DNA of 64,000 nucleotides from Variovorax ginsengisoli (GTDB taxonomy: Bacteria > Pseudomonadota > Gammaproteobacteria > Burkholderiales > Burkholderiaceae_C). This document shows, one piece after another, positions 1 to 8,292 of the stretch. Location: NCBI RefSeq assembly GCF_030811835.1, contig NZ_JAUSRO010000004.1, positions 62,001 through 126,000 on the forward strand. The letters run 5' to 3'. The notes beneath the pieces were generated by a model that did not search any database, had not been told where the DNA came from, and saw only the letters and a list, made by a program, of their open reading frames with translations. How positions within the stretch are numbered: the first letter of the stretch is position 1; every line of letters begins with the position of its first letter. A program made the position numbers and the translations under genes.

Positions 1-1
1 C

Positions 2-130
2 CTGCGCATCCTCGACAAGATCGAGGCGCTGGGCTTCGACACCTTCTCGCAACGCCCCACGCTCGACAAGGCCGATGCACTTCGGCTGACATGGCGCGCA
101 CTTAGGATGCGGAGACAATCAGCCGCATGA
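2..130 (+). CDS. hpnC: squalene synthase HpnC, C-terminal end (partial)
   Basis: The frame is open from the window edge to a TGA and encodes 42 residues that include ILDKIEALGFDTFSQRPTL, which matches the usual C-terminus of HpnC. HpnC turns presqualene diphosphate into hydroxysqualene in the bacterial three-enzyme route to squalene, the precursor of hopanoids. The gene body lies outside the window. It is followed after 25 bp by hpnD and then hpnE on the same strand, the usual hpnCDE order, so the identity is well supported despite the short fragment. Confidence 0.8.
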   Translation: MRILDKIEALGFDTFSQRPTLDKADALRLTWRALRMRRQSAA

Positions 131-155
131 AGAAGAAGCCGAACGCCAGTCCCCG

Positions 156-998
156 ATGAACCCAGAACAGTACGTCCAGGAAAAGGCCGCTGCGTCGGGC
201 AGCAGTTTTTACTACGCCTTCCTGTTCCTCCCCAAGCCGCGCCGCGCGGCCATCACCGCCTTCTATGCGTTCTGCCGCGAGGTCGACGACGTGGTCGACG
301 AGGTGCGCGACCCGGGTGTCGCCGCGACCAAGCTGGCCTGGTGGCGCACCGAGGTTGCACAGGCCTTTGCGGGCCAGCCGCGCCATCCTGTCATGCAGGC
401 GCTGATGCCGGCGGCACACGAATTCAACATCGAGGCGCACCAGTTGCTGCAGGTGATCGACGGCTGCCAGATGGACCTCGACCAGACACGCTACCTCGAC
501 TTCCCTGCCCTGCAGCGCTACTGCCATCTGGTGGCCGGCGTCGTTGGCGAGGTGGCCGCGCGCATCTTCGGGCAGCAGAACCCGCAGACCACCGCCTACG
601 CCCACAAGCTCGGCCTGGCGCTGCAACTGACCAACATCCTGCGTGACGTGGGCGAGGACGCGATGCGCGGGCGCATCTACCTGCCGGTCAACGAGCTGCA
701 GCAATTCGACGTCAAGGCGCACGAAGTGCTCAACCGTGTGTATTCGCCCCGATTCGTCGCGCTCATGAAATTCCAGGCCGCACGCGCCCATCAGGCGTAC
801 GACGAAGCACTGGCGCTGCTGCCGGCGGCAGACCGCCGCAGCCAGAAGCCCGGCCTGATGATGGCCAGCATCTACCGCACCCTGCTGCGCGAGATCGAAC
901 GCGACGACTTCAAGGTGCTCGACCAGCGCGTGAGCCTCACGCCCGTGCGCAAACTCTGGCTCGCCTGGCGCGTGCAGGCGCTCGGGCGCATGGGGTGA
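156..998 (+). CDS. hpnD: presqualene diphosphate synthase HpnD
   Basis: A 280-residue trans-isoprenyl diphosphate synthase of the squalene/phytoene synthase family. It carries both Asp-rich motifs, DDVVDE at about residues 44-49 and NILRDVGED at about 160-168, and the family tract FYYAFLFLPKPRRAAITAFY near the N-terminus. HpnD condenses two farnesyl diphosphates to presqualene diphosphate. It follows hpnC by 25 bp, and its TGA overlaps the GTG of hpnE by 3 bases (GTGA), so translation is probably coupled. It could be confused with phytoene synthase on sequence alone; the neighbours decide for HpnD. Confidence 0.93.
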   Translation: MNPEQYVQEKAAASGSSFYYAFLFLPKPRRAAITAFYAFCREVDDVVDEVRDPGVAATKLAWWRTEVAQAFAGQPRHPVMQALMPAAHEFNIEAHQLLQVIDGCQMDLDQTRYLDFPALQRYCHLVAGVVGEVAARIFGQQNPQTTAYAHKLGLALQLTNILRDVGEDAMRGRIYLPVNELQQFDVKAHEVLNRVYSPRFVALMKFQAARAHQAYDEALALLPAADRRSQKPGLMMASIYRTLLREIERDDFKVLDQRVSLTPVRKLWLAWRVQALGRMG

Positions 999-2272
999 AG
1001 GTCGCTGTCGTCGGCGCGGGCTGGGGCGGCCTGGCTTGTGCGGTCGACGCCACGCATGCTGGACACGCGGTCACGCTGTTCGAAGCGGCACGCCAGGCCG
1101 GTGGCCGTGCGCGGCGTGTCGACGACCTGCAGGGCCTGGCCCTGGACAACGGCCAGCACATCCTGATCGGCGCTTACACCGCCACGCTCGCACTGATGCG
1201 CGAAGTCGGCGTGCAGCCGGACACCGCGCTGCTGCGCGTGCCGCTCAACCTGCGCTTTGCCGACGGCGGCGGGCTGCAGGTGCCGGCCCGCCTGCGGCCT
1301 CCGCTCGACCTGCTCGCCGGCATCGCGACCGCACGCGGCTGGGCCTGGCGCGACAAGCTGAGCCTGCTGCGCACGGCGCTGCATTGGCAACGCGATGGCT
1401 TTCGCTGTGCACCCGACGCGTCTGTGGGCCTGCTGTGCACGACCCTCACGCCCCGCGTGCGCGAGGAACTCATCGAACCCTTGTGCGTCTCGGCCCTCAA
1501 CACGCCTGCCGCACAGGCCAGCGGCGCCGTGTTCCTGCGCGTGCTGCAGGACGCGCTCTTCGGCGAGCGCGGTGGCGCCGATCTGCTGCTGCCACGCGTC
1601 GACCTCGGCGCCTTGCTGCCAGACCCTGCACTGCGCTGGCTGGCCACACGCGGCGCGCGCCTGCGCATGGGTACACGGGTACAGGCTGTCGCACGGCCGT
1701 GTGCCGTTGCGTCGACGGGGGGATGGGAGGTCGATGGCCAGCGCTTCGACCATGTCGTACTGGCCTGCGCACCCTGGGATGCGGCACGTCTGGTGCGGGC
1801 CGCCGACCTGCCGGAAGCCGCGTCGTGGCTCACCCGCGCCGAGGCCCTGCACCACGAAAGCATTGCCACCGTCTATGCCAAGGCGCCCGGCGTCAGGCTG
1901 CGCGCGCCGCTGCTGGCCCTGCGCGCCGACGACGAATCGCCGGCCCAGTTCGTTTTCGACCGCGGCCAGCTCGGTGGCCCACCCGGCCTGCTGGCTTTTG
2001 TCGTGAGCGCGAACCGTGCGCCACGCGAGGCGCTGCAGGCGGCGGTACTGCGCCAGGCCCGTGCCCAGCTCGGCGTGGACGCGATCGGCGTCCTGCAGAC
2101 CGTGGTCGAAAAGCGTGCGACCTTCGCATGCACGCCAGGGCTGGTGCGTCCCCCAATGCACATCGCGCCGGGCCTCTTGGCCTGTGGCGACTACGTCGAC
2201 GGTCCCTACCCAGCCACGATCGAGGGCGCGGTGCGCAGCGGCTCGGACGCAGCGGCTGCGCTCATCTCCTGA
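995..2272 (+). CDS. hpnE: hydroxysqualene dehydroxylase HpnE
   Basis: A 425-residue FAD-dependent amine-oxidase-fold protein. It starts with GTG inside the stop of hpnD. The dinucleotide-binding motif VVGAGWGG lies at residues 5-12, followed by the GGRARR segment typical of phytoene-desaturase/HpnE proteins, and a C-terminal FAD motif reads CGDYVDGPYPATIEGAVRSG. HpnE reduces hydroxysqualene to squalene, the last step of hpnCDE. The cyclase gene shc is not in this window. Length and order are normal for the family. Confidence 0.92.
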   Translation: MKVAVVGAGWGGLACAVDATHAGHAVTLFEAARQAGGRARRVDDLQGLALDNGQHILIGAYTATLALMREVGVQPDTALLRVPLNLRFADGGGLQVPARLRPPLDLLAGIATARGWAWRDKLSLLRTALHWQRDGFRCAPDASVGLLCTTLTPRVREELIEPLCVSALNTPAAQASGAVFLRVLQDALFGERGGADLLLPRVDLGALLPDPALRWLATRGARLRMGTRVQAVARPCAVASTGGWEVDGQRFDHVVLACAPWDAARLVRAADLPEAASWLTRAEALHHESIATVYAKAPGVRLRAPLLALRADDESPAQFVFDRGQLGGPPGLLAFVVSANRAPREALQAAVLRQARAQLGVDAIGVLQTVVEKRATFACTPGLVRPPMHIAPGLLACGDYVDGPYPATIEGAVRSGSDAAAALIS

Positions 2273-2289
2273 CCCACCGGACATCGCCC

Positions 2290-2658
2290 ATGCGACTGGA
2301 CTATCTCGATTTCGATTGCAGCGAAGACAGCGAAGGCGTCGGCACCTTCGATGCGCTCGCCTCCACGACCGCCACGCAATTGCCCGCTGTGCATGCCGAG
2401 ATCGAGACCGTGCTGGCCTGGGCGCATGGGCAGTTCCCCGAAGGCCCTGGCGCGGTGGCCGACGGCGCCGACTGGGACATCGACCTGCAGAGCCTGCGCG
2501 AGTACAGCGCGGCCGACACGCTGACGTACGACCCCGCCACCGGCCGGCTGCGACTGACACCCGGCGGCGACGGCGAACCGCGCCACACCACCAGCTTGTC
2601 GATCAGCGGCAGCGCGGCGTTCAGCGCCGCATTCCGAGATGCCTTCGAACTGGACTGA
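2290..2658 (+). CDS. conserved hypothetical protein (122 aa)
   Basis: The ATG lies 17 bp after hpnE and the gene probably ends the hpn transcript. The 122-residue product is acidic, with no signal peptide or membrane segment: MRLDYLDFDCSEDSEG at the start, then a patterned C-terminal part (LTYDPATGRLRLTPGG, TSLSISGSAAFSAAFRDAF) that looks like beta strands ending in a helix. I do not recognise the family. The base composition fits its neighbours, so it is likely a real gene. No link to hopanoid synthesis can be shown beyond position. Confidence 0.7.
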   Translation: MRLDYLDFDCSEDSEGVGTFDALASTTATQLPAVHAEIETVLAWAHGQFPEGPGAVADGADWDIDLQSLREYSAADTLTYDPATGRLRLTPGGDGEPRHTTSLSISGSAAFSAAFRDAFELD

Positions 2659-2667
2659 CGCTCTGGC

Positions 2668-3645
2668 TCAAGGCTCGCCGTCCGCTGCCGTGCGCCGGTA
2701 GTTGTAGTTTTTGTTCAGCCGCTCCATCAGATAGTCGCCATAGCGCACCGGCGGATACTGCGGCGGGTTCATGGCATCGGTGCAGGTCGGCAGGCACTCG
2801 ATCACGGTGTCCATGCTCGGATCGAGAAAGTAAGGCAGCGAATAGCGGTCACCGCCGGAACGGTTGATCACCCGGTGCGGGGTCGACACGAAGCGGTTGT
2901 TGGTCCACCGCGCCAGCATGTCCCCGACATTGAGCACGAAGGTGTCGGCCATCGGTGGCGCCTCGATCCAGTCGCCGGCGCGCGGGCGGACCTGCAAGCC
3001 CCCCGAGTCGTCCTGCGCGAGCAGGGTGATGATGCCGTAGTCGGTGTGCGGCGCCGAGCCGAACTGGTCGTCCGGGCCCACCGCCTGTGGCGGATAGTGC
3101 AGCGCACGCAGGAAGGTCGTCGGCCGCTCGAAATGATGGTCGAGCGCGTGCGCCGGCAAGTTCAGGCTCAGGGCGATCAGCCGCACGATGTGGCGCGCCA
3201 CGGCATCGACTTCACGCTGGTACTGCAGCATGCGCGGCTTGAAGTCGGGCAGCCACTGCGGCCACTGGTTGGGGCCCTGCATCGGCGCGCCAGCCCGCAG
3301 GGCCGGGTCGTCGGGTGCGAGCTCGTGCATCACCATCAGCGATTCGCTCATGTTCGGCTGCGTCACCCGGGCCACCGACGAGGTCACGATGGTGGACGTC
3401 GCCATCCCCATGTAGCCCCTATGGAAGGCATTGATGGCCAGCGACTGCTTCTGCGCCAGGCTCGACGCGTGGAATTCCCGCGAGGCGGCAAAAGCGGCAG
3501 CCGTGGTGGCGGGCGCCACTGTGTGGCCGCGGATGTAGGCAAATCCGAGCGTGCTCAGCGCCTGAGCCAGTGCATTCGCGACGCGCGCGGCACCGCTGCC
3601 GCCCACGTCGAGGCTGCCTTCGAGATCGATCACAGGAATGGACAC
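2668..3645 (-). CDS. 2-oxoglutarate/Fe(II)-dependent oxygenase (isopenicillin N synthase-like)
   Basis: A 325-residue protein from a GTG start with AGGAG seven bases upstream; the longer in-frame extension lacks such a site. It has the DIOX_N start (SIPVIDLEG) and a jelly-roll core with the iron triad His200-x-Asp202 (SAPHTDYG) and His257 (STPHRVI), and the 2-oxoglutarate-binding Arg-x-Ser at 267-269 (DRYSLPYF). Such enzymes hydroxylate or cleave small molecules. Last gene of a leftward unit with a PotABCD-like importer and a GntR regulator, opposite a nucleoside hydrolase, so the substrate may be a nucleobase-like compound. That is inference only. Confidence 0.85.
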   Translation of the reverse strand: MSIPVIDLEGSLDVGGSGAARVANALAQALSTLGFAYIRGHTVAPATTAAAFAASREFHASSLAQKQSLAINAFHRGYMGMATSTIVTSSVARVTQPNMSESLMVMHELAPDDPALRAGAPMQGPNQWPQWLPDFKPRMLQYQREVDAVARHIVRLIALSLNLPAHALDHHFERPTTFLRALHYPPQAVGPDDQFGSAPHTDYGIITLLAQDDSGGLQVRPRAGDWIEAPPMADTFVLNVGDMLARWTNNRFVSTPHRVINRSGGDRYSLPYFLDPSMDTVIECLPTCTDAMNPPQYPPVRYGDYLMERLNKNYNYRRTAADGEP

Positions 3646-3661
3646 CGGTTGCTCCTCTCGT

Positions 3662-4453
3662 TCAGATGGGGGTGGCACGGGGTCGTCCCGGGCCACGTTT
3701 GGGCGCACCTTCGTGCAACTGCAGTCGCGCTGGCGGGTCCGAAGGGTCGGGCCGGGCGAGAAAGGCCTTACGCGTCATGGCCCAGGCGCGCACCACCAGG
3801 TCGCGCACCACCGCTTCGGCCCGCACCGGATCGCCAGCGCGGATGGCAGCGAGCATCTGGCGGTTCGAGCGGATGGCCAGCGGCAGCATCTTCTGGTGCT
3901 CCATGTAGGCCCAGTGCCGGTAGCGCAACGCCGGCTTGTCGAGCTGGGCGAGCAGCGCCGCCAGCACCGGGTTGCCGCTCTCGCGGTGCAGGATGCCCGT
4001 CAACTCGACGTTGGCCTGGAAGCCCGCGGCCAGGTCGTGCTGCGCCTGGGCATCTTCCATGCGCTGGAGGCAATCCGCGAGCCGCGCAACGGTGGCCGTG
4101 CGCGCCGACGCACCGGCGACCGCACCGGCCGCCAAGGCTTCGAGCGGCACCCGGCAGCTGTAGATGTGATCGAGGTTCTCGACCGTCATGGGCGCCACGT
4201 GCACCCCGAAACGCGGCCGGCGCGTGACCAGGCCGTTGGCTTCGAGCAGGCGCAGCGCCTCGCGCAGCGGCGTGCGGCTGATCTTGTAGAACTCGCACAG
4301 GTCGGCCTCGATCAGGCGCGTGCCGGGGGCGAACTCCCGGGTGATGATCTTGCGCTCGAGCATGGCCAGCGCGTCGAGCGCCAGCGGTGCGAATGCGGCA
4401 CCCGCTTCGTCGGGGGGTGTCATCGCGGGTTGGTCGCTGGTCGTCACTGGCAC
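3662..4453 (-). CDS. GntR-family (FCD) transcriptional regulator
   Basis: 263 residues: winged helix-turn-helix at about 25-95 (EADLCEFYKISRTPLREALRLLEANGLV) and an FCD ligand domain at about 100-230. The start ATG gives a normal N-terminus. It lies between the second permease gene (11 bp away) and the oxygenase gene (16 bp), so it probably regulates this unit. A GTATAC-centred palindrome at 8237-8256, typical for FCD-type regulators, is a likely target. The last residues contain KRGPGRPR (252-259), an AT-hook-like motif not usual in this family. Confidence 0.88.
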   Translation of the reverse strand: MPVTTSDQPAMTPPDEAGAAFAPLALDALAMLERKIITREFAPGTRLIEADLCEFYKISRTPLREALRLLEANGLVTRRPRFGVHVAPMTVENLDHIYSCRVPLEALAAGAVAGASARTATVARLADCLQRMEDAQAQHDLAAGFQANVELTGILHRESGNPVLAALLAQLDKPALRYRHWAYMEHQKMLPLAIRSNRQMLAAIRAGDPVRAEAVVRDLVVRAWAMTRKAFLARPDPSDPPARLQLHEGAPKRGPGRPRATPI

Positions 4454-4464
4454 GAGGTCATGAA

Positions 4465-5253
4465 TCAGAAACGCTGGATTTTCAGCCCGACGAGCTTCTC
4501 GGTCGCCATGACCGCGAGCAGCGCCATCACGATGCTCATGGTCGAGACCGCCGCCGCCTCGGGGGTGAAATTGAACCGCAGGTAGTCGAAAAGCTGCAGC
4601 GGCAACGTGGCACCGCCCACGTCCTTGAGCAGGTAGGAAATGCCGAAGGTGTCGAAGGAGATGATGAACGCGAACAGGCAGCCGTTGATGACGCCAGGCT
4701 TGATCAGCGGCAGCGTGACGCGGCGAAAGCTCACCCAGGGGCTGGCGCCAAGGCTGCGCGCGGCCAGATCCCAGTTGCCGTCGAAGCCGTGCAGCGCCGT
4801 CACCACGTTGAGGAAGACGAAAGGCAAGGTGATCAGCACGTGGCCCACCATCATCCCGATACCGAACTTCGTGCCGATGCCGATCGCATAGAAAAAGAAC
4901 AGCAGGGCCATGGCCGTGAGCACCTCAGGCAGCAGCAGCGGCAGCAGGATGGCCACGCGCAGGCTTTCCTTGCCTCGCGCGGCAAAACGCACGTAGTACA
5001 GCGCCGCAGCCACGCCGATGACGCCCGAGACCGCCGTGGCGGCCGCCGCCAGCCAGAGCGAGTGCACGATTGCGTCGATGAACACCTGGTTGTTCAGGAA
5101 GGCGACGAACCACCGCAGCGACAGCCCGCGCGGCGGGAAGGTGAGGAACGGCCCCGAATTGAAGGACGCGCCGACCACCACCACGATCGGCGCCAGCAGG
5201 TAGGCGCAGATCAACAGGCAGAACAGGCCGAGCAGGACACGTGAAGCGCGCAT
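4465..5253 (-). CDS. ABC transporter permease, PotC-like
   Basis: 262 residues with about six hydrophobic segments, starting MRASRVLLGLFCLLICAYLLAPIVVVVG. The coupling (EAA) loop is visible as AARSLGASPWVSFRRVTLPLIKPGV. Second membrane subunit of a spermidine/putrescine-type importer (PotBC family, binding-protein-dependent inner-membrane component). Start lies 9 bp after the first permease stop, so the two are probably co-translated. PotC-like proteins also serve in uptake of Fe3+, thiamine and other small solutes, so the fold does not give the substrate. Confidence 0.9.
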   Translation of the reverse strand: MRASRVLLGLFCLLICAYLLAPIVVVVGASFNSGPFLTFPPRGLSLRWFVAFLNNQVFIDAIVHSLWLAAAATAVSGVIGVAAALYYVRFAARGKESLRVAILLPLLLPEVLTAMALLFFFYAIGIGTKFGIGMMVGHVLITLPFVFLNVVTALHGFDGNWDLAARSLGASPWVSFRRVTLPLIKPGVINGCLFAFIISFDTFGISYLLKDVGGATLPLQLFDYLRFNFTPEAAAVSTMSIVMALLAVMATEKLVGLKIQRF

Positions 5254-5262
5254 GGGACTCCC

Positions 5263-6120
5263 CTACTTCCAGCGGATGCGGGTGAGCCGCATGAACAGCA
5301 CCACCACCAGGCATGCGGCGGCAGACAGGATCAACGCCAGCGCCGAGCCAAGCGGCCACTGGAACTGGTCGATCAGCGTCTCCACCACGATCACGGCCAT
5401 GGTCTTGACCCGCATGCCGCCGATGAGCACCGGCGTGACGTAAGCGCTGACGGCGAGCACGAAAACCAGGATGGCACCCGACTGGATGCCCGGCAGCGCC
5501 AGAGGCAGCACGATGCGGCGAAACACCTGGCGCGGCGGTGCACCCAGCGAACGCGCCGCATTCTCCAGCGCCGGGTCGATGGTCTGCAGCGCGCCCATGA
5601 TCGGCAGCACCATGAAGGGCAGGAACACGTGCGACAGCGCCACGACGATGCCGAAGGTGTTGTACATCAACGGAATCGGCGCATCGATCGCGCCGATATC
5701 GAGCAGGGTGCGATTGATGAAGCCGTTGTTGCCCAGCAGGATGGTCCAGCCGTAGCTGCGCACGACGATGCCCACCAGCAGCGGCGACAGCACGACGCCG
5801 TACAGCACGGCGCGCCAGCGGCTCGATGCGCGCACGATCTGCAGCGCGAGCGGAAAGCCCAGCACCAGGCACACCAGCGTGCTGAGCAGGCCGATCCACA
5901 GCGTCTGCAGCAGCGCGCCCACGTAGTAGAAGTCGGCAAAGAACTTGGCATAGCCGGCGCCTGAAAAGCCGCTGCCATACGGCATGTTCGGCGCCGGCGC
6001 GCGCAGGCTCATCACGACGATATTCAGATAGGGCAGGACCAGGAAAACGCCGATCAGCACCAGCGCCGGTGCGACCAGCAGCAGCGCGCGGCCTTGCGGT
6101 TGGGCGGCACGCGCATTCAT
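5263..6120 (-). CDS. ABC transporter permease, PotB-like
   Basis: 285 residues from the ATG at 6120, which overlaps the stop of the ATPase gene (ATGA); an upstream in-frame ATG lies inside that gene and is less likely. Six predicted membrane segments, the first being ALLLVAPALVLIGVFLVLPY. The EAA loop reads NAARSLGAPPRQVFRRIVLPLALPGI. First membrane subunit of the PotABCD-like importer encoded here. Confidence 0.9.
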   Translation of the reverse strand: MNARAAQPQGRALLLVAPALVLIGVFLVLPYLNIVVMSLRAPAPNMPYGSGFSGAGYAKFFADFYYVGALLQTLWIGLLSTLVCLVLGFPLALQIVRASSRWRAVLYGVVLSPLLVGIVVRSYGWTILLGNNGFINRTLLDIGAIDAPIPLMYNTFGIVVALSHVFLPFMVLPIMGALQTIDPALENAARSLGAPPRQVFRRIVLPLALPGIQSGAILVFVLAVSAYVTPVLIGGMRVKTMAVIVVETLIDQFQWPLGSALALILSAAACLVVVLFMRLTRIRWK

Positions 6121-7163
6121 GGCGTGGCCACGGCCCACAGCCTGGCGGGGTCCAGCACGAGCGCGACCGGGTCGCCCACCTCGTGCAGCGCCGGAGGCGC
6201 CACCTGGACGTTGAGCACCTGGTCGCCAACGGCAATGCGGTGGTCGATGAAGGCGCCATGGAAGTAGCGCGCGATGACGGTACCGCGCAGCGCGTGCGCA
6301 GAGGTCGCCGTGGTCAGCGCAATCGCCTGCGGCCGCGCGATCACCGACACCCGCGTGCCTGCTGCGAACTGCGCCTGCTGCGGCATGGGCAGGCGGCCCA
6401 GCGGCGAGTCGACGGCGAACGCGCCGGGCGATACCACCCCCGCGATGATGTTCGCCTGGCCGACGAAGCGTGCCACCGCCTCGCTGGCCGGGCGGTCGTA
6501 CACCGTCTCCGGCGCAGCTGCCTGGGCAATCTGGCCACCGAACATCACGACCACGCGGTCGGACATGGTCATGGCCTCGGCCTGGTCATGCGTCACATAC
6601 AGCGTGGAGATGCCGACGCGGCGTTGCAGGTCGCGGATGAACGTGCGCATCTCGTCGCGCAGCGTGGCGTCCAGATTGGCCAGTGGCTCGTCGAGCAGCA
6701 GGATCTTCGGCTCGATCACCAGCGCACGCGCCAGGGCCACGCGCTGCTGCTGTCCCCCGGAGAGTTCCCGCGGATAGCGCGCGCCCATGCCGCCGAGCTG
6801 CACCAGGTCGAGCACCGCCGCCACGCGCGTGGCGATCTCCGGCTTCGGTCGGCCGCGCATCTCCAGGCCGAAGGCCAGGTTCCCTGCCACCGTCATGTGG
6901 GGGAAGAGCGCGTAATTCTGGAACACCATGCCGATGTCGCGCTGCTCCGGCGGCAGGGGCGCCACGTCACGGCCATCGAACAGGATGCGGCCCTGGTCGA
7001 TGGCCTCGAAGCCTGCCAGGCATTTGAGCGTGGTGGTCTTGCCGCAGCCACTCGGGCCCAGCAGCGAAATGAATTCGCCATGCGCGATGTCCAGCGAAAT
7101 GCCGTCGACAGCGGTCGCACCACCGTAGCGCTTGACCAGGGACTGGATGGAGACGGTGGTCAC
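6117..7163 (-). CDS. ABC transporter ATP-binding protein, PotA-like
   Basis: 348 residues from a GTG that overlaps the stop of the binding-protein gene (GTGA). Walker A GPSGCGKTT, Q-loop (IGMVFQNYALFPHMTV), signature LSGGQQQRVALARAL and Walker B ILLLDEPLANLD are all present, followed by a C-terminal TOBE region of about 110 residues. This is the full CUT1/PotA layout. It drives import through the two permeases encoded downstream. The 4-bp overlaps on both sides point to a tight operon. Confidence 0.92.
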   Translation of the reverse strand: MTTVSIQSLVKRYGGATAVDGISLDIAHGEFISLLGPSGCGKTTTLKCLAGFEAIDQGRILFDGRDVAPLPPEQRDIGMVFQNYALFPHMTVAGNLAFGLEMRGRPKPEIATRVAAVLDLVQLGGMGARYPRELSGGQQQRVALARALVIEPKILLLDEPLANLDATLRDEMRTFIRDLQRRVGISTLYVTHDQAEAMTMSDRVVVMFGGQIAQAAAPETVYDRPASEAVARFVGQANIIAGVVSPGAFAVDSPLGRLPMPQQAQFAAGTRVSVIARPQAIALTTATSAHALRGTVIARYFHGAFIDHRIAVGDQVLNVQVAPPALHEVGDPVALVLDPARLWAVATP

Positions 7164-8203
7164 TTGCCGACGACCTCGTTCCAGCGCTTGGTGATCGTTT
7201 CGGTGTTCTTGTTCATGAAGTCCCAGTCCCAGGCCAGGAACTTGTCCATGTCCTTGCCGGAAATCGGAACGTCCTTCTTCAACGCCTCGGGCACGACCAC
7301 CTTGCGGTTGACCGGTGACACGAAGAACTCCTTCATCAGCACCGTCTGGCATTCGGGGCTCAGGATGAAGTCCAGGTAGGCATGGGCCTGCGCGCTGGGG
7401 GCGCCCTGGGGAATGTTGAAGGTCTGGTCCCACATCAGCAGCCCCTCTTCCGGAACGATGCAATCCACCGGAAGGCCCTGGTTGCGCAGGCGCGCGATCT
7501 CGCCGAAGTCGAAAGGTGCCACCACCACTTCGCCAGTGGACATCATGGTCGACATGTTGAAGTCGGTCTGCATCACCCGGCCGAGCTCGGCCAGCTTCTT
7601 GAAGCCGACATCGATGTTGTGGATGTCCCCGCCATACAGCTTGGAGGCGAGCATCAGCATCATCTTGCCCGCCGTGTTCTGGATGCTGTAGAGCCCCAGC
7701 CGGCCCTTGAATTCGGGATTGGTCCAGAGGTCCTTCCAGGACTTGGGCGGCTTCTTGACCATGTCGGTGCGGTAGCCGATGCCAATCGGCGACACGAGCC
7801 CGACCGCGCCCCACCCGTCGGCTGCGGCGGTGGCAATCGGATAGACGTCCGCCAGATTCGGCACCAGGCTGCGATCGAGCTTCTGGAACTGGCCTTCCGC
7901 GCGCAGCACCGAGGCATAGATCTCGTTGGTCATCACGACGCCGTAGGGCGACTTGCCCACGCCAGCGGCACGCATCGTCGACATATAGGTACGGCCCAGG
8001 CCGACGTCCAGCCTGGGCTGGATCCGCGTCTTGGCCGTGAACATCGGCAGCAGCGTGGCGCGCCAGAACTTTTCCCAACTGCCGCCATAGGTGGTGACGA
8101 CCAGCTCTTCAGCCGCCCGCGCCATGCCGGGCACCGCCATGATGCCGGTGCCCATGAGCGCCGCGAGGGCGTGCAGAACGTGACGTCGACTCGGTGCATT
8201 CAT
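7160..8203 (-). CDS. ABC transporter substrate-binding protein, PotD-like
   Basis: 347 residues. The N-terminus (MNAPSRRHVLHALAALMGTGIMAVPGMARAA) is a signal peptide with twin Arg, possibly Tat-dependent. The mature part starts EELVVTTYGGSWEKFW, the pattern of extracellular solute-binding protein family 1/PotD relatives. First gene of the leftward unit, 89 bp from the divergent nucleoside hydrolase. The ligand cannot be read from sequence; polyamines are the family default, but the neighbouring nucleoside hydrolase suggests a nucleoside or nucleobase. Confidence 0.87.
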   Translation of the reverse strand: MNAPSRRHVLHALAALMGTGIMAVPGMARAAEELVVTTYGGSWEKFWRATLLPMFTAKTRIQPRLDVGLGRTYMSTMRAAGVGKSPYGVVMTNEIYASVLRAEGQFQKLDRSLVPNLADVYPIATAAADGWGAVGLVSPIGIGYRTDMVKKPPKSWKDLWTNPEFKGRLGLYSIQNTAGKMMLMLASKLYGGDIHNIDVGFKKLAELGRVMQTDFNMSTMMSTGEVVVAPFDFGEIARLRNQGLPVDCIVPEEGLLMWDQTFNIPQGAPSAQAHAYLDFILSPECQTVLMKEFFVSPVNRKVVVPEALKKDVPISGKDMDKFLAWDWDFMNKNTETITKRWNEVVGK

Positions 8204-8236
8204 GGCGGGGCCTTTCGTTGGTCAATTTCGTTGGTT

Positions 8237-8256
8237 AAATTCGGTATACTGAATTT
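8237..8256. promoter_or_regulatory. GTATAC-centred palindromic operator
   Basis: AAATTCGGTATACTGAATTT is a 20-bp palindrome with one mismatched pair (arms AAATTC/GAATTT, core GTATAC). It sits in the middle of the 89-bp gap between the divergent transporter unit and the nucleoside hydrolase gene. FadR/FCD-type GntR regulators are known to bind GTATAC-like cores, and one such regulator is encoded in the leftward unit. The TATACT inside it could also act as a -10 for the rightward gene, in which case binding would block transcription. No good -35 is visible. Confidence 0.6.
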
Positions 8257-8292
8257 CGAAAGCAATATTTGTTCCACATCAAGAGGTCGCGG

